Assembly (NCBI GenBank): GCA_009760855.2
Contig: WPIO01000020.1
Coordinates: 684,001-748,000 of the forward strand
Direction of reading: 5' to 3'
DNA length: 64,000 bases
DNA from: Cristatella mucedo
Lineage: Eukaryota; Bryozoa; Phylactolaemata; Cristatellidae
Below are positions 10,739 to 22,344 of the stretch, in pieces. Below the pieces are notes generated by a model. The model was not told the origin of the DNA, searched no databases, and was given only the letters and a program-made list of their open reading frames with translations. The first letter of the stretch is position 1. Each line of letters begins with the position of its first letter. The position numbers and the translations under genes were made by a program.

Positions 10739-10858
10739 GCCCTAAGAGAACTTAATCTATATTCAGGCGCTTCACATGTGCGACGGTGCCCGAGCCGACG
10801 ACCTCGGTCGGACCTCGGTCGGGGCGAGCACCCTAACCACTGGGCCACACCAGCACGG
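10739..10858 (-). repeat. SINE-1 copy, head part (split)
   Basis: It continues 'GAGAACTTAATCTATATTCA' 'GGCGCTTCACATGTG', then the tRNA-like head, with box A visible in reverse as 'CACTGGGCCACACCAGC' at the outer end. Together with 10,323-10,358 it reconstitutes one SINE-1. Confidence 0.8.
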
Positions 10859-10859
10859 C

Positions 10860-11840
10860 GAGAAAACTAATTGTTTTTGGAATTACACTCACTGAGTTTG
10901 TATGTCGACTAAAGTCGTCGTATGCAATGGCTATTACTATTACATAAGAAGGATGTCGGCTGGAAAGCAGTCAAGTAAAGGCATGCAAGCAAATCGGCAA
11001 GTGGCAAGTACTCAATCAAAGACCGAAAAGAAATGTCTCGGCATGGGAGCACTTTTGCAGTCACTCACCAAAAGGCGCTATAAGCTAGCAATCAAAATTT
11101 TAGTGAGTAATAGAGCGCTTTGAGAAGACCGTAACCAGTACGAGCATTAGTGAAACGATTGACAATGGCGTACGTCGCTTTTGCTCATCGCTCTAGCAAT
11201 ACAAGGGAGAAAGTCAAGCGCACGTGGTTTGTGAGACATGTTTTCACATTTGTACTTAAGACTTTATTCCGGGAAGGACTCTCTATTAGACTTCAGAAGC
11301 TCGTTGAGCGGGGCTGAGCTTAGATTGACCGTGCAGGGTGAAAATTAAATAGTGCACCGTTGCGAAAGTCCTAAAAAGAAAAAAAAGCTAGAAGAAGCTG
11401 CCGGGCTCCGACCTTGAATCGACAGAGATACCATTTTTAAGGACAGCGGAAGTCGAATGCCATCTAGAGGAGCTCTTGGCTGCAGCTCGGGCTGATGGTT
11501 GCCTCGCTCGCGCGCTCGGCTCTGGCGGCGGCAAGCGGAGAAGCCGCGCGAGCCCAGACGATCGGTCGCTACGCGTGCTACCATCCCCCTCTTAGCGACC
11601 CGGGTCGGCGGGCGGAGGAGCATACGACTTCCGGACGTCGCGAGGCACCTAACGGCAGCACGAGCAGCAACCGCTGGCTTCCCAGTTACTTGCCAGCTGC
11701 GAGATCAATCTCCTTCGAGGTCAGACATGCCTGAACATACATCCGTCTTGTGGTGGCATACAAAGACCGCTAGCATCCAGCCGCTGGGGTTAAGCGGACA
11801 GACACTTCCCTACCTTCCGGTCGGCCTGACCGGACCTCTT
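10860..11840. other. Unassigned stretch, GC-rich in 11.46-11.70 kb
   Basis: No gene recognised. Frames around 11.35-11.73 kb are open on both strands because of high GC. It merges into a TCTG-rich tract. Confidence 0.4.
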
Positions 11841-11960
11841 CTCTCTGTCTGTCTCACTGTCTCTCTGTCTCTCTGTCTGTATCTCTGTCTGTCTGTCTGT
11901 CTGTCTGTCTTTCTTTGTCGGCCTCGCTCTCTCGCTCTCTCTCTATCTCTCTCGTGCTTT
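11840..11960. repeat. (TCTG)n / (CTCT)n simple repeat
   Basis: Repeated TCTG tetramers and CTCT dimers, with the purest run at about 11,880-11,910. Confidence 0.9.
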
Positions 11961-12273
11961 AGCTGAATAAATAGTCGTATCCTGACTATGCGTTGTCAAC
12001 ATCCCCCAACGAACCTCACAAACGCCAAACACTGGCGACCGGTGTATGATGATGCGATCAACCAACAAATCTCACTGCCCCAACACACCGTCCGGCCAGA
12101 GCTTACGGGCAGGGGGGTAACGGTCTGGCCGGTCGTCCGTCTCCGCGGCGTCCTTTTCGTGCGTCATCGAATTATTGCGCGCCTCAGCCGCTGCAGCCTC
12201 AGCCACTGCCGCAGTGCGTCTGTAGCTCGCGACAATCGCGGACTCGCGGCGACGGAAGGCCGCCATTGGGACG

Positions 12274-12522
12274 ATGCATCTGCTCGGAGGCCGCTACTAC
12301 AAAAGGATTCGGCGTCAACCGACGGTGGCGATAAACGCAACGGTAGCCTCAGCGCCGGAGACGAGGCCGTTCGCACGGAGAGCATTGGACTGGGAAAGTA
12401 GCCGCCTCGCAGTCTTCGCCATTTACTATATGACAGTCATTTATGCGTGCATTTTCCTAGTTTCGGCAATATTCTTCATCATGTGGTACAAAAGGCACAA
12501 GTCCAAGCGACGCAGGCGGTGA
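12274..12522 (+). CDS. Candidate small single-pass membrane protein (or terminal exon)
   Basis: The 82-codon frame starts with ATG. Its N-terminal half is basic (MHLLGGRYYKRIRRQ). A roughly 20-residue hydrophobic segment (YYMTVIYACIFLVSAIFF) runs into a strongly basic tail, WYKRHKSKRRRR, then TGA. This predicts a single membrane helix with a cytosolic polybasic tail by the positive-inside rule. I do not recognise the family. The last 32 residues align without gaps to the end of the open frame at 15,086-15,331 (Y...MV...F I.WY... and matched stop positions), suggesting paralogous exons 2.8 kb apart. The frame may be the last exon of a spliced gene rather than a complete protein. A competing frame (11,988-12,401) overlaps its N-terminal half, so the start is uncertain. 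Confidence 0.35.
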   Translation: MHLLGGRYYKRIRRQPTVAINATVASAPETRPFARRALDWESSRLAVFAIYYMTVIYACIFLVSAIFFIMWYKRHKSKRRRR

Positions 12523-12529
12523 GCTACCA

Positions 12530-13470
12530 GCACCGCGCTCCGCCTCGTGTGAGCGAACGTTCGCGAGCACGCGAGGCAGCGCGCTACCCTGCCGCTCGCT
12601 GCCGAAAAGCGCACCCGCGCCCGTCCGTCGCTGGCGAAAACTGAAGCGTTCTGCGCGCCCGTTCGCCGCCAGCGCTCTCATTTTCGCGTGCAGAAAACAA
12701 GAGCGCTGCACACTTCGAAGATCCGCCGCCGCTTTGCGCCCAAAGATTTTCGACTACCCCTTGCCGGCGCTGCCGCAATGATCGGAAGCTCGACGGCGGC
12801 GGCGGCGGTACTACCACGCGGCGTGACCATCGTGGCGGCGGCGGCGGCGCTGCCATGGTGGAATGGTAGAGGGTGAGGAGACGGCAGCGTGCGCCGATCC
12901 GCCATGGCTCTTCCGGCTGTTCTCGCGTGCGGCGCACCGTGCTCTCCAAGCTGCCCCGATCTCCGCCACGATCGGCGTCGCGGACACACGCCGCGAGATG
13001 GCGCCCCGCGAGTAGAAGCAGTGGCAGATGCTCAGCGCTCGCGAACTCGCGCGGCGAGCCGTCGCCGCGAGATTCGAAAGCGAGCGAGCTGTCAATGGCT
13101 GGCCGCGGCAGCTGCGGCGACGATGCAGCGGTGCGGCAGAGGCCCTTCCTTTCGTCGGCAATCGAATCCGAAACGAACTTGTGCGGCGGCCTTGTCTAAG
13201 CGGCTCTTAGTGCGACACGTCAAGTGCTCGAGTTGTCGCTGGCTCGAGACCGTGTGTCGGCTACGAGCGCTACGTGAAATGCTCGTGCTCGCGGCTTGCA
13301 GCCGCTCGCTGGGCACTTCGGGACGCGTCAGCGGCTGCCGCCACCGTCGCTGCCACCGCTAGCATCGCTGCCGCGTGGCGAGCGCAGACAAATAAGTCAA
13401 ATTGAAGATTGGGACACTGTCGGGGCCATGGTGAAAACGATTCGGCGGGAAATCTGCACGTCTCTCCTCA
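12530..13470. other. CpG-rich segment
   Basis: Dense in CpG, with GGCGGC repeats near 12,792-12,855. Frames are open on both strands through composition. No exon is recognised. Plausibly a promoter or CpG island. Confidence 0.45.
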
Positions 13471-13478
13471 CTTTTAAA

Positions 13479-13720
<242 letters not shown>

Positions 13721-13759
13721 CTTCCGACTCCTTTAACCCTTCTTAGCTTCCGATCCTTC

Positions 13760-13793
13760 TCTCTCTCTCTCTCCATACCTGCCTACCCACCTA

Positions 13794-13857
<64 letters not shown>

Positions 13858-14045
13858 TGTATAAATGAAGATATATGGATAAATTATATATATAATCTAT
13901 CTATCTGTCTATCTCCATTTATACATTCATATCCATTACGTATCTATTTATCTCCAATCTCTCATCTGTCTATATCAACCCTATCTCGCTTCCTCGCTCA
14001 CTCCTTTCCTCTCTGTCGCTCTCTCTCTCTCTCGCTCTTTTTCTC
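13760..14045. repeat. (TA)n, TATC and CT-rich simple repeats
   Basis: A pure (TA)n run at about 13,796-13,854 is followed by ATCT/TATC-type tetramers to about 13,930 and by another CT-rich run at 14,015-14,045. Confidence 0.95.
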
Positions 14046-14389
14046 TCCGTCATGGCACGTTGAGGTCTCTTTGCTGCCTGACCTCGCTGACCATTACCAC
14101 CAACGCCACACTGCTTTAGCTAGTGGACCATCTTGTTTCGCCAAAGGATCTCTCGCCTTTTCGACAAGCTGCTACACGAATTCCTTTGTGAATGGCAAAC
14201 TTCGTGGATGCTTCTGGCTGCCGGTCGTCGGCGGCCCGGCCACGGCGAGGCTGTGAGACGATTGCTGGGCTTGCCCTGGGGGTGGTGGGGCTAGTTCGCT
14301 ACAAAAGCTTGACCATCACAGTTTGGCTCTGAGTTTACCGAGGTTGGTTTAAACATCGGCTGGTTTTAGCTCAATGAGGACGGCCAGGT
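14046..14389. other. Unassigned stretch
   Basis: No gene or recognised repeat. Confidence 0.4.
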
Positions 14390-14640
14390 TTTGCAATTAC
14401 CTTTTGTAGACGTTTTCTAATCAAATGACGATAAAACTAATCTGAATGCTATGGGAAAACCTAATGCTAATGAGAATTGTAAAGCCTAACTCTCGAAATT
14501 GGCTTTACAAGCATACTCATGCGGTGTCAGTATGGGATCTGTATGTCACAAATCAAAAGCATCCTTTACTGGATGACAACATCAGCTTCTAGTCTGCTGC
14601 TGCTTGCTTCTACAGGTCATCTATTAAAAAAGTTGGCTAG
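14390..14640 (+). repeat. LINE-A reverse transcriptase fragment
   Basis: 'TTTTCTAATCAAATGACGAT' then 'AAAACTAATCTGAATGCTAT' and 'GGGAAAACCTAATG' match the LINE-A codons for NFLKLNDDKTNLLVMGKP. The following DDNIS-type segment is also recognisable. Frames are broken. Confidence 0.65.
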
Positions 14641-14695
14641 GTGGGGCTTTAGATATCGGTTAGGTGGGGCTTTAGATATCTGGTAGGTGTGGCTT
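14636..14695. repeat. Short tandem duplication
   Basis: Nearly perfect direct repeats of GGTTAGGTGGGGCTTTAGAT-type sequence (period about 26 bases), with a third degenerate unit. Confidence 0.8.
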
Positions 14696-14699
14696 CACT

Positions 14700-15080
14700 G
14701 CAGCGAAGCTGGTATATGAATCTATAGCATTTCTTCCTGCAACTCTTTACTCTCAGGTCTTCCAGCACCTGCAGTAAAATGCTTGCAGTTGCATGTCGCT
14801 CGAACCCTGCTGCACCGATACACCGATACCGATAAAACCCTTGCATTTTACTAAGACTCCTCTTCCGGCATACTCTTCAGGGAGGCCCGCATGGAAATAA
14901 ATTTTTTCGCTACAAAAGCGGATTCACAGATTACCAGCATATACTACTCAACTACTCGACCCTCGATAGGGGCTGCACTCGATTGAGACGCTGCTGTACA
15001 TAAAACGGGGATGCTCGCTGAAGAACGATGCACGGTGTGTTAGCCTGTGAATACATCTTTATCACTCTAGTTACACTATC
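14700..15080. other. Unassigned stretch
   Basis: No gene or recognised repeat. Confidence 0.4.
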
Positions 15081-15085
15081 AAACG

Positions 15086-15331
15086 GTGCTGTGCGACCAG
15101 AAGTATTTTATTTTCATTCTTGTGCGACGACAATGCTTTAAACTCGCTCTTCGTTTTCGCAGCCTAGCTGACGTCACAAACGACAAAGCAAAAGCCGCAT
15201 TCTCGCAGATGGACCTCCTCACACTCGCATCGTACTGGCTGATGGTCTTCTCAAGCGGCACTCTCGTGATCGCCATTCTAGCTTTCATATGTTGGTATAG
15301 AAATGGACGCCGTGATAGTAAGCCGAGGTAG
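15086..15331 (+). CDS. Candidate small single-pass membrane protein (or terminal exon)
   Basis: The frame ends with a hydrophobic helix (YWLMVFSSGTLVIAILAFI) and a basic tail, CWYRNGRRDSKPR, then TAG. An internal ATG at 15,210 would give a 40-residue peptide consisting of little more than the membrane helix and tail. Acceptor-like sites precede it (TCGTTTTCGCAG at about 15,162 and CATTCTCGCAG just before the internal ATG), so it may be a terminal exon. Its last 32 residues match the frame at 12,274-12,522 in length, helix position, the WY motif after the helix, and the basic tail. The family is not recognised. No homologue is known to me, and a chance hydrophobic frame is not excluded. Confidence 0.35.
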   Translation: MLCDQKYFIFILVRRQCFKLALRFRSLADVTNDKAKAAFSQMDLLTLASYWLMVFSSGTLVIAILAFICWYRNGRRDSKPR

Positions 15332-15850
15332 TGCCGTATTGCCACTTTTAGCGCCGACGCAGCTCTGCTGCGAGATCGAAGCGCCCGGTGAGAGCTCACA
15401 AGCTGAGCCGACGCGGTAGCTAAATTGCGCCGTCGTGCGTTCATTTGGCAGGCTAAAATGTCCACGCGTCACGAGACTGGTGAGATGTCGTCACTGCAAG
15501 GCAGCGAAATGCCGACCGACGGAGATGAAGGAGCAGCCACCGCAGCAGCTACGTAACCCGCCGCCGCCACAGCCGCTGCCGCTGCAGGTCGGCCGCGGCG
15601 GGACGTCGGCGCTACCACAGCTTCCAATCGCAGAGCGACCGTCCCATCGTCTGAGTGAAGAAAAACCGGAATCGCTGCTGCAAGAAACTATCCACTGACC
15701 GAGGAATCGAACGGTGGCGGCGGCGGCGCAGTGTGCATACGAAGCTCTGACCGGCTCTGCGACTCTGCTTTTCGCTTGGGAAATCGGCGTCGATTCGCGG
15801 GTCCCAGATGGATGCGGTCGCAGCGCACGATCGCCTTCCATGGCACGGTT
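15332..15850 (+). other. GC-rich segment with an acidic 32-codon frame
   Basis: An ATG at 15,458 opens a 32-codon frame (MSTRHETGEMSSLQGSEMP, then an acidic and Ala-rich end) that stops at 15,556. It is preceded by an acceptor-like TTTGGCAG and contains a donor-like CTG/GTGAGA at about 15,479. In another frame a proline-rich 58-codon stretch follows. Either could be part of a 5' exon, but nothing is recognised. Confidence 0.3.
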
Positions 15851-16029
15851 GGTGGTTTTATAATAAAATAGCACAGCCGTGAGCGAGTGTGATGAGCAGT
15901 TGCAGGCAGTTACTACGGCTACGAAAGATGCCGACATAACTAGAAGCACGCCGATCTCTTTCTAAGATAGGCTTATTCTAATTGATTTCAATAAGCAATC
16001 CTTTTCGCTAAAAAACATAACTTAAAAAA

Positions 16030-16166
16030 TAAATTTCGTTGGCATAGCGCCATAGGAGAGCTTAATCTCTATTCAGGCGCTTCGCGTATGCCTCGGGGAT
16101 AAAGCCCACGACCTCGGCCAATCCTTGGTTGGGGTGAGCACCTTAACCTCTGGTCCAAACCAGCTT
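16030..16166 (-). repeat. SINE-1 copy
   Basis: Reverse complement: box-A-like TGGTTTGGACCAGAGGTTAA, box-B-like GGTCGTGGGCTTTATCCC, then 'AAGCGCCTGAATAGAGATTA' 'AGCTCTCCTATGGCGCTATG' and an AT-rich tail. The 3' half is the LINE-A-type end. Confidence 0.85.
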
Positions 16167-16179
16167 CAGTGGAAAATGT

Positions 16180-17950
16180 TGCAGAGTGTGGGTGGCTTGC
16201 TTAGGTTGGCGTAGCCTAATCTGCTGGCGTTGGTCCTTCCTTGACAGGCAAGATAAATTTGATCTTGGCCCAGTCACTTCCCAGTGATTTGCGATGGATC
16301 GTAATGGATTGCCGTATTTGTCCTGGCCATAGCCGCCGATTGCCATGCATTGCCCAAAATTAAATGGCCTGAGCTTGTTGAAAGGGTTGAAAGTATGTGC
16401 ATGCGCAGTGAGATGTTCCGTGGAATGAGAATTGGAGCTGGTGCAGTCGATTTCTCATCGATTTGCCACAGATTCCGGTATTGGCAACTGTTGTCAATTG
16501 CCGTGCATTGTTGACAATGAACGTGCAAAATAGCTTGAAAGTCCTATGATTTCACAATAAGCACAAAGAAATGTGAAATGCGATGACAATTGGCACTTCG
16601 TACAGCCAATTTGTGGTCGACTTGCCACTGATTGTAGTGGATTGCTGCTATGAGCCGAGCCGTTGCCATAGGTTGCCATGCATTGCCCAAGATTGTATGA
16701 GTGAAATTGCTTAAAATTATTCAGTTGACTTTAACCAGTGTGCTTTGTAACATGCATTCAAAATTAGAGCACTGCGAAACCGATTTCAGTGCATTTTGCA
16801 TCAGATTGCTGTAGATTGTGATATTGGCCGCGGCAGTTGCAGTCGATTGCAGAGCATTGCTGCAGAATGGTCGAGGCAGTTACAGCGAATTTATGCGAGT
16901 ACAAAATAACCGAAGAGCAGAGCAGCGTGCAATCATAATTAGAGCTTGTAGTGTACGTGTTCTGGTCGCTATGCGGCGAATTGCAGCTGATTTCGGCGGA
17001 CTGAGGTAGATTGGGGCATGGACCGGGCCGTTGCAGTCGATTGCAATTCATTGCATGAGAACGCGTGTGCACAATGGAGCGAAATGTTTTGGTTGCACTT
17101 TCAACTGAGTCTATTCCTATAAGCAATGTCAATTAGAGCTTCGCGGTGGCGGTTTGAGGATGATTTGCATTGGAATCGAGTGGATTGCGGTAGTTTTCTC
17201 AGGTCATTTCAGGCGATTTTCGCCCATTGCCACAGTGCGAGGTTTTGCATAAATTTTTATTTTACGTGGTTGCGCACGCAGCACGGTGCACTTTAATATG
17301 CAATAAAAACTGGAGCTCGGCACAATGTATTTTGATTTTCTCGCGGTAGAATTGGTGGATTGAAGAGGATTGCTGTATTATCCCAGCTCCTGCAGTCGAT
17401 TGCATCGCATTGCACGAGAGCGGCCGTGCCAATGCAAGAGAAATTTTTTAATGCAACTTTCGCAGAGTGTGCTGTCGTATGCAATCAAAAAAGGTGCTTT
17501 TCGAAAAGGTTTTATTTTGTTACGCGGTGGACTGCAGTGGATTGAGGTGGATTTTGGTATTGGCTTGAGCCACTGCAATGTTATTTCCGCAGATTTCGTG
17601 AGCACGCGTAAGCGGAATCGCGCTAAATTTTCTGGGTACATTTTAAGCGTAGTGTAGTTCGATATTCCAAGCTTTTTGGAGCTGTGTGCAGCTGATTTAT
17701 GGTGGATTAAACGGGAACTAGAACAAATAGTGGTGGGTTGCGGAACAGGCGTCCGGCGTCAGAGCTCATTTGCATAAGTCTGCGTTCGGGAAGCCACATG
17801 ACATTTTGTGGATAGATACAATGGAACGTGTAATGCAATTTCAGCGCAAAATTCGAGCTCGGCAAAGCTAATGTCTGGTCGATGTTAGCCGAATTAGAAT
17901 GGATTTTGGTAAGTCGTCGAACCCGGCACTTCGTATCGGCTTGGACGAGT
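16180..17950. repeat. Diverged tandem array, monomer about 175 bp
   Basis: A block of the form GATTTGC..TGGATTGC.GTA..., then GCCGTTGCA.TCGATTGCA, TGCATTGC, and later GAGCT(T/C) recurs about every 160-190 bases. The TGCATTGC-type landmark falls near 16,340, 16,500, 16,675, 16,850, 17,040, 17,225 and 17,400; the GAGCT landmark falls near 16,434, 16,763, 16,939, 17,131, 17,307, 17,678 and 17,850. That gives about ten head-to-tail units, strongly diverged from each other. The monomer length is nucleosome-like, as in many satellites. Confidence 0.75.
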
Positions 17951-20390
17951 ATAGCCTACTAGCACATGCGGTAAACAAACCGTCGCGCCTGAAATGACCT
18001 GGCCGTGACATGTCGTCTGGAAAAACGGCAATAGGTCGACAACCAGTATAAGGCGCGGCAGCTGCTGACCCGATTTTAGGTATTCGGACGCCAGATATTC
18101 CTTTCGAAACCAGGCAACGCGTGGAAACGCGCTTAAATTACTTATGAGCAGCTCAGCTCGGCTCCACTGCTCGCCTGCTATCTGGATCGATCGCTGGCCT
18201 CAATAGCTCCGCTCCCTAACAGGCTAGATCCTATCCTTTTGTCTCGGACAGTGCCGATGCAGCTGAGGTGCGGTCACGGCCCCTCCCCCTACCTCAGCCC
18301 TCTTGCTGGACCATATGCATGACTACTACACCGTCTTTAGAAATATATATTCTTCAGGCTTCGATAACTCGCGCTGCTAATACCGTTAGCACTGGCTTGC
18401 ACCTCCGAGCGCACATGCTCGTTGCCTTCCAGTAATCTGACTAAACGTGCTTTAGCGGTCAGAGATACCTCGTATCTCACAAGCTTGTTAGCGCTACGAA
18501 GCCGCCACCTGGGCAGATTATTGGCAACTGCTAGCGTATCGACCAAAGCAGAAATTCTGTACGTGCAATTCAAGCGTTCCGCTGTCGGCCGGCTCAGCGA
18601 GACCTTACATTTGGCAGAGGTCACTCCCACGTCGTCCAGCGAACCTTGTTTGATTGCAGAGCTACGTCCGTGAGCCCCGTTGGCCTCTTGTCCTGACTCA
18701 GCTCTGCCATCTGCATGTCCCTGTCTCCTAATCCTATTCATGTCTCTGCATGCCTCGGTCTCCTAATGATATTCGGCAAGTTTTTCAGCGCCAACCCAAC
18801 CAAACGAAGTTTCCCGGCTGAGTACTACGCGCAGAGCTGTGTAGCCCTGCGCCCTGTCGAGGTCGTATCTCTCAGGCGGAGCGCACGCACGTTGCGATCT
18901 CTCAACACTCGGTGCCAACAATGGTCAGGCGTGCACTTCGAGCGCCGAGGACTCGCACAGAGCGCCAAGAGTCACCTACATCCTGCACTCGACATTTCCT
19001 CTCTCACCCGTGTGCGCAAGTGCACGGCAGAAGCTGCGCTGCCAGTGCCTGGTACCTGGAACCCTTTAGCATGAACTGCATCGTAACCGCTCCTGCCTTG
19101 CCCTCCTCCAAAAAGGAAGCTGATTCGACGGCATTGCGCCAAAGACTATGCAAGCAAAGCATTTCTTTGTGTGAACATCTTGCCATGCGTTGCCACTTTC
19201 GAATGCTCGATAGCCTGGGGAGCTCTTTTCGGCGGAGAGGCCTCAGACGAATGTCAGAGCAGGAGCATTCTACAATGTTCAGTCAAACCAGGAGCATTCT
19301 CCAATATTCGGGCCTCAGGCCGAACTTGTAGCACTACGCATCCTGCGTCCCTGAAGATAACACCTGTCGTTCATGGCTCATTGGCCGCCTTCTATTTGCG
19401 TGCCAAAAAAACGGTTTAACCATCTTGCTTCCCGCCGACGTCAGCTAGAAATCATCGGCCATAGCATAAATACTTACTCCAAACGCTTCGGATTGCCGCT
19501 GACCTGGCTGGTACCGGTCGAGATGGAGGTAATGTCATTCGCAACTGCCGACGTGGTGGGATGTTTGGATTCCTAGCTAGCTTGATCCCAGTGACTCCTG
19601 GAGCTCCGCATAGCCCTAGACCATCTCCACAAATAGCATTCGGAAGTGGTGAAGGAATGACGCACCTCGTGGGGCTATCGAATGCGAGTATCGAATGCGA
19701 GTGCGGTTGCCAAGCGAACGAGTGAGCTGGTGGGTTGTGAACCTCATTTTCAGCTTCCTGTTATGTTCGGTTAGGGCGGCCCGTAGGCATTACTAGCAAG
19801 GTTGAGCCGGACTGCACTAATAATGATCTCCCTGTGCGAAGTTCTAATGGCGTTTCTTATGCTAGCTTATCAGAAACACGGTTGAATGCACTGGAATCCA
19901 TATTTCTGAATCTCTGGATAAACTTAGTTACTTTCCCTTCAAGGTTAATCAACGAATCTAAGAGTGCTCCAGAGAAAACTTACCCTCTAAAGTAGGACAC
20001 GCTACCGAGGGTCTGAATTGGCTGAGCATCTCCGAATTCACGTCCTAACGCGAGAACGCGCCGCTTTCGTGATGCCATTACTATGGTTACAGACTCTAGT
20101 CCACAGCCGTACTTGCAAGGCCGTCAAGAGATCTTCATTCCTCTACTACGCAGCCAGCAGGGCGCTACCTGCCCGCTAGCCTTCGAGGCTGCTCGCTCAA
20201 CTACCAATCGTTGACGGGGACGCAGTTCGAGTCCGCATGCCGGTTCAGTGAGCCTATTCCCTGGGAAGTCCCCAAAAGGACCAGTCTGGTCAGACCCTCC
20301 TCCTCCTCCTCCACATGTCCTCTCAAGACGTTCCTCTACTTCCTCTTTGAATGCGTCTAGACTGTCTGCTAGTATTGCTATCGCAAAGTC
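17951..20390. other. Unassigned stretch
   Basis: No gene is recognised. Frames at 18.34-18.74 (minus) and 18.7-19.4 kb (plus) lack convincing starts, domains or splice sites. A small direct repeat (ATCGAATGCGAGT twice) lies at about 19,678-19,703. Confidence 0.4.
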
Positions 20391-20392
20391 TC

Positions 20393-20457
20393 TTGGATTA
20401 AGGATATGCTTAATCCAAAAGATCACAGGTCACGAAGTAAGTCGCTTCGTGACCTGT
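20393..20457. repeat. Two adjacent perfect hairpins
   Basis: Hairpin 1: TTGGATTAAG, loop GATATG, CTTAATCCAA (20,393-20,418). Hairpin 2: ACAGGTCACGAAG, loop TAAGTCG, CTTCGTGACCTGT (20,425-20,457). Both arms are perfect complements. Confidence 0.95.
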
Positions 20458-21335
20458 TCGCAAAGTTCCTGAGTTAATTTCTTAGTGCTCGCGACAACCC
20501 AAGGCCTAATCACTCCGACCGGCCATCCGTCTCTTTCCAGTCTGCTGTGACTGGCAGAGCAGATAGACAAGCTTTCTCGCGCACACCGATTGCACACACT
20601 TTCTGCCACACTCGCACACACACTTTCTGCCACACACCGAGAACACACACACTGCCACGCGCCGAGCGAGCGCCTCAGCGGCGCAGACCTGAGCTGAATA
20701 TTCAAAGCCGCTCCTTACTTACTCGCTGCCTGCCTGCCTCCGATTGTCCAGCTCCGCCAGCGTCTCCGTCGCACTCGCTCGCGGCTCACACGTCAGAGGA
20801 GGAGCAGCAGCGCAGTCCGTCCGTCCCACAGCGACTGCGAGCTGGAACGCGGAGAATCGTCGGGCTCTCCGTCTCGACCTTTGCTCGCTTGCACGGCCGA
20901 CGGACGCTAGCTGCACGAAGGAAATGGTCTACATGCCTCCACCACTTTTCCCTCCGTCCGTCGCTCAGGCCTGCTGGAGACCGAAATCTCGACTGGCCAG
21001 CTCCTCGCCAGTTTCGTCATAAGATTAGGCGCTCGGTCAGTCGCGCGCGCGCGCGGCTGCCAGCCGCAGCGGCTGGAGAACGGCTTGCGGCGCAGGTTCG
21101 TTCGCCAGATTTACTCGCTCGCTGCTGGAGCGCCCACGGGCGGCGAGCCTCTTCCACGCTGCGGAAGGATGCGCCGCGCCACGCTGCGTCCGGACTGCCG
21201 CACGCCAGTGCAGCCATCGCCTGCTGGCGGCAGTGCATCTTCAAACCGTTATCGTCAGGCCTTGGTTGCCGCTTGCCTGCCTCTTTAGCCGCGCACAAAC
21301 GGAAACAATTTATGCCAGTCTCCATAACAAAACGG
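20458..21335. other. GC-rich segment between two hairpin clusters
   Basis: CpG-rich, with repeated CACACTTTCTGCCACAC-type words at 20,595-20,640 and a (GC)n run near 21,043-21,053. The long plus-strand frame across it has no in-frame ATG near its start and no recognisable domain, so it is treated as compositional. Confidence 0.4.
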
Positions 21336-21423
21336 AAGCATATTACGCAGGTAATATGCTTTCTCCTTTCAGAGTCAATATAGGGCTCTATATTGACTCT
21401 GAAAACAACTGCGACACGCAGTT
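21336..21423. repeat. Three adjacent perfect hairpins
   Basis: Hairpin 3: AAGCATATTAC, loop GCAG, GTAATATGCTT (21,336-21,361). Hairpin 4: TTTCAGAGTCAATATAG, loop GGCT, with a perfect 17-base complementary arm (21,367-21,404). Hairpin 5: AACTGCG, loop ACA, CGCAGTT (21,407-21,423). The third coincides with the start of the duplicated segment. Confidence 0.95.
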
Positions 21424-22249
21424 TTACAGGGAGAGAAGCTTGTATCTTCGCGCGTTAAGCGAGCAGCCTGAGAGAATCCCGAAGCGCCCTCGAAGTGGAA
21501 ATGTGAACCCGACATCATTGCGGTACCGTTATTATAGAGCTTGACACCCATCGCCTTTGCAAAGCACTGAAAGTATTTGACGTCTCATCTGAAATTAAAT
21601 TCGATTTCCCCTCATTTCGGCAAGCCTGGAGAAGCTGTGCAACCAACGGCGCCGTCCAGCAGACCTTCACGGACGTGTCTGCGAAACGAGCATTTTCTTA
21701 GCATCTTAGCGACCACAATTTGCTAGCAGCAAATGATCACCTGATTCAGAAAAAGATACCTGGTGCCACTTTGGAAATCTGACCTAAAAGGGAGCCCTTA
21801 AAGGCTCGTGCCTCGGGTTACGTTTCTTGCAACCTCCGAATAAGCTGCTGCTCCATTGACCCTCAGACACCAGGCTTCTTTACGATACAGCCCCCTTGCC
21901 CGGACATGTGCGTTTGACTGGCTATAAATTACAAGATTAACAATCGCGATCTGAATGTACGAAAACGTCTAAGGCAAACAACTGGCTCGACGTTTTCTCA
22001 ATTTAGCGCGCCGTGTTGTAAACCTCATCGTGAAAACGGTACAAACTTGAGCTCGAGTGTGGCGCTGCCTTGCTTAAAGAACTCGAGGGGCGCGTTTGCT
22101 CGGCGAATATGCAAGCGCTTCATTTCCCGCCCGCCGCACTTCAAGTTTGCGAAACCGTGTGCTTTCTTATCAAGACCTGGCTTCTTATCAAGGTATTATT
22201 GTAATATTTATAATAATATACATACATACATACATATATATATAATAAT

Positions 22250-22282
<33 letters not shown>

Positions 22283-22308
22283 ATATAAAGGTAACATTAT
22301 AAGGCATT

Positions 22309-22344
<36 letters not shown>

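Noticed and set aside
16180-17950. CRISPR-like array
   Set aside because: The units are about 175 bp and diverged along their whole length with no constant short repeat and variable spacer pattern; the sequence is eukaryotic.
18337-18741. 134-codon minus-strand frame
   Set aside because: No recognised domain, no ATG-anchored start with context, and an overlapping plus-strand frame of similar quality.
20547-21383. A 278-codon plus-strand open frame
   Set aside because: No ATG at its start, extreme Arg/Ala/Pro/Ser composition from high GC, and overlapping open frames on both strands; it also ends inside the hairpin cluster.
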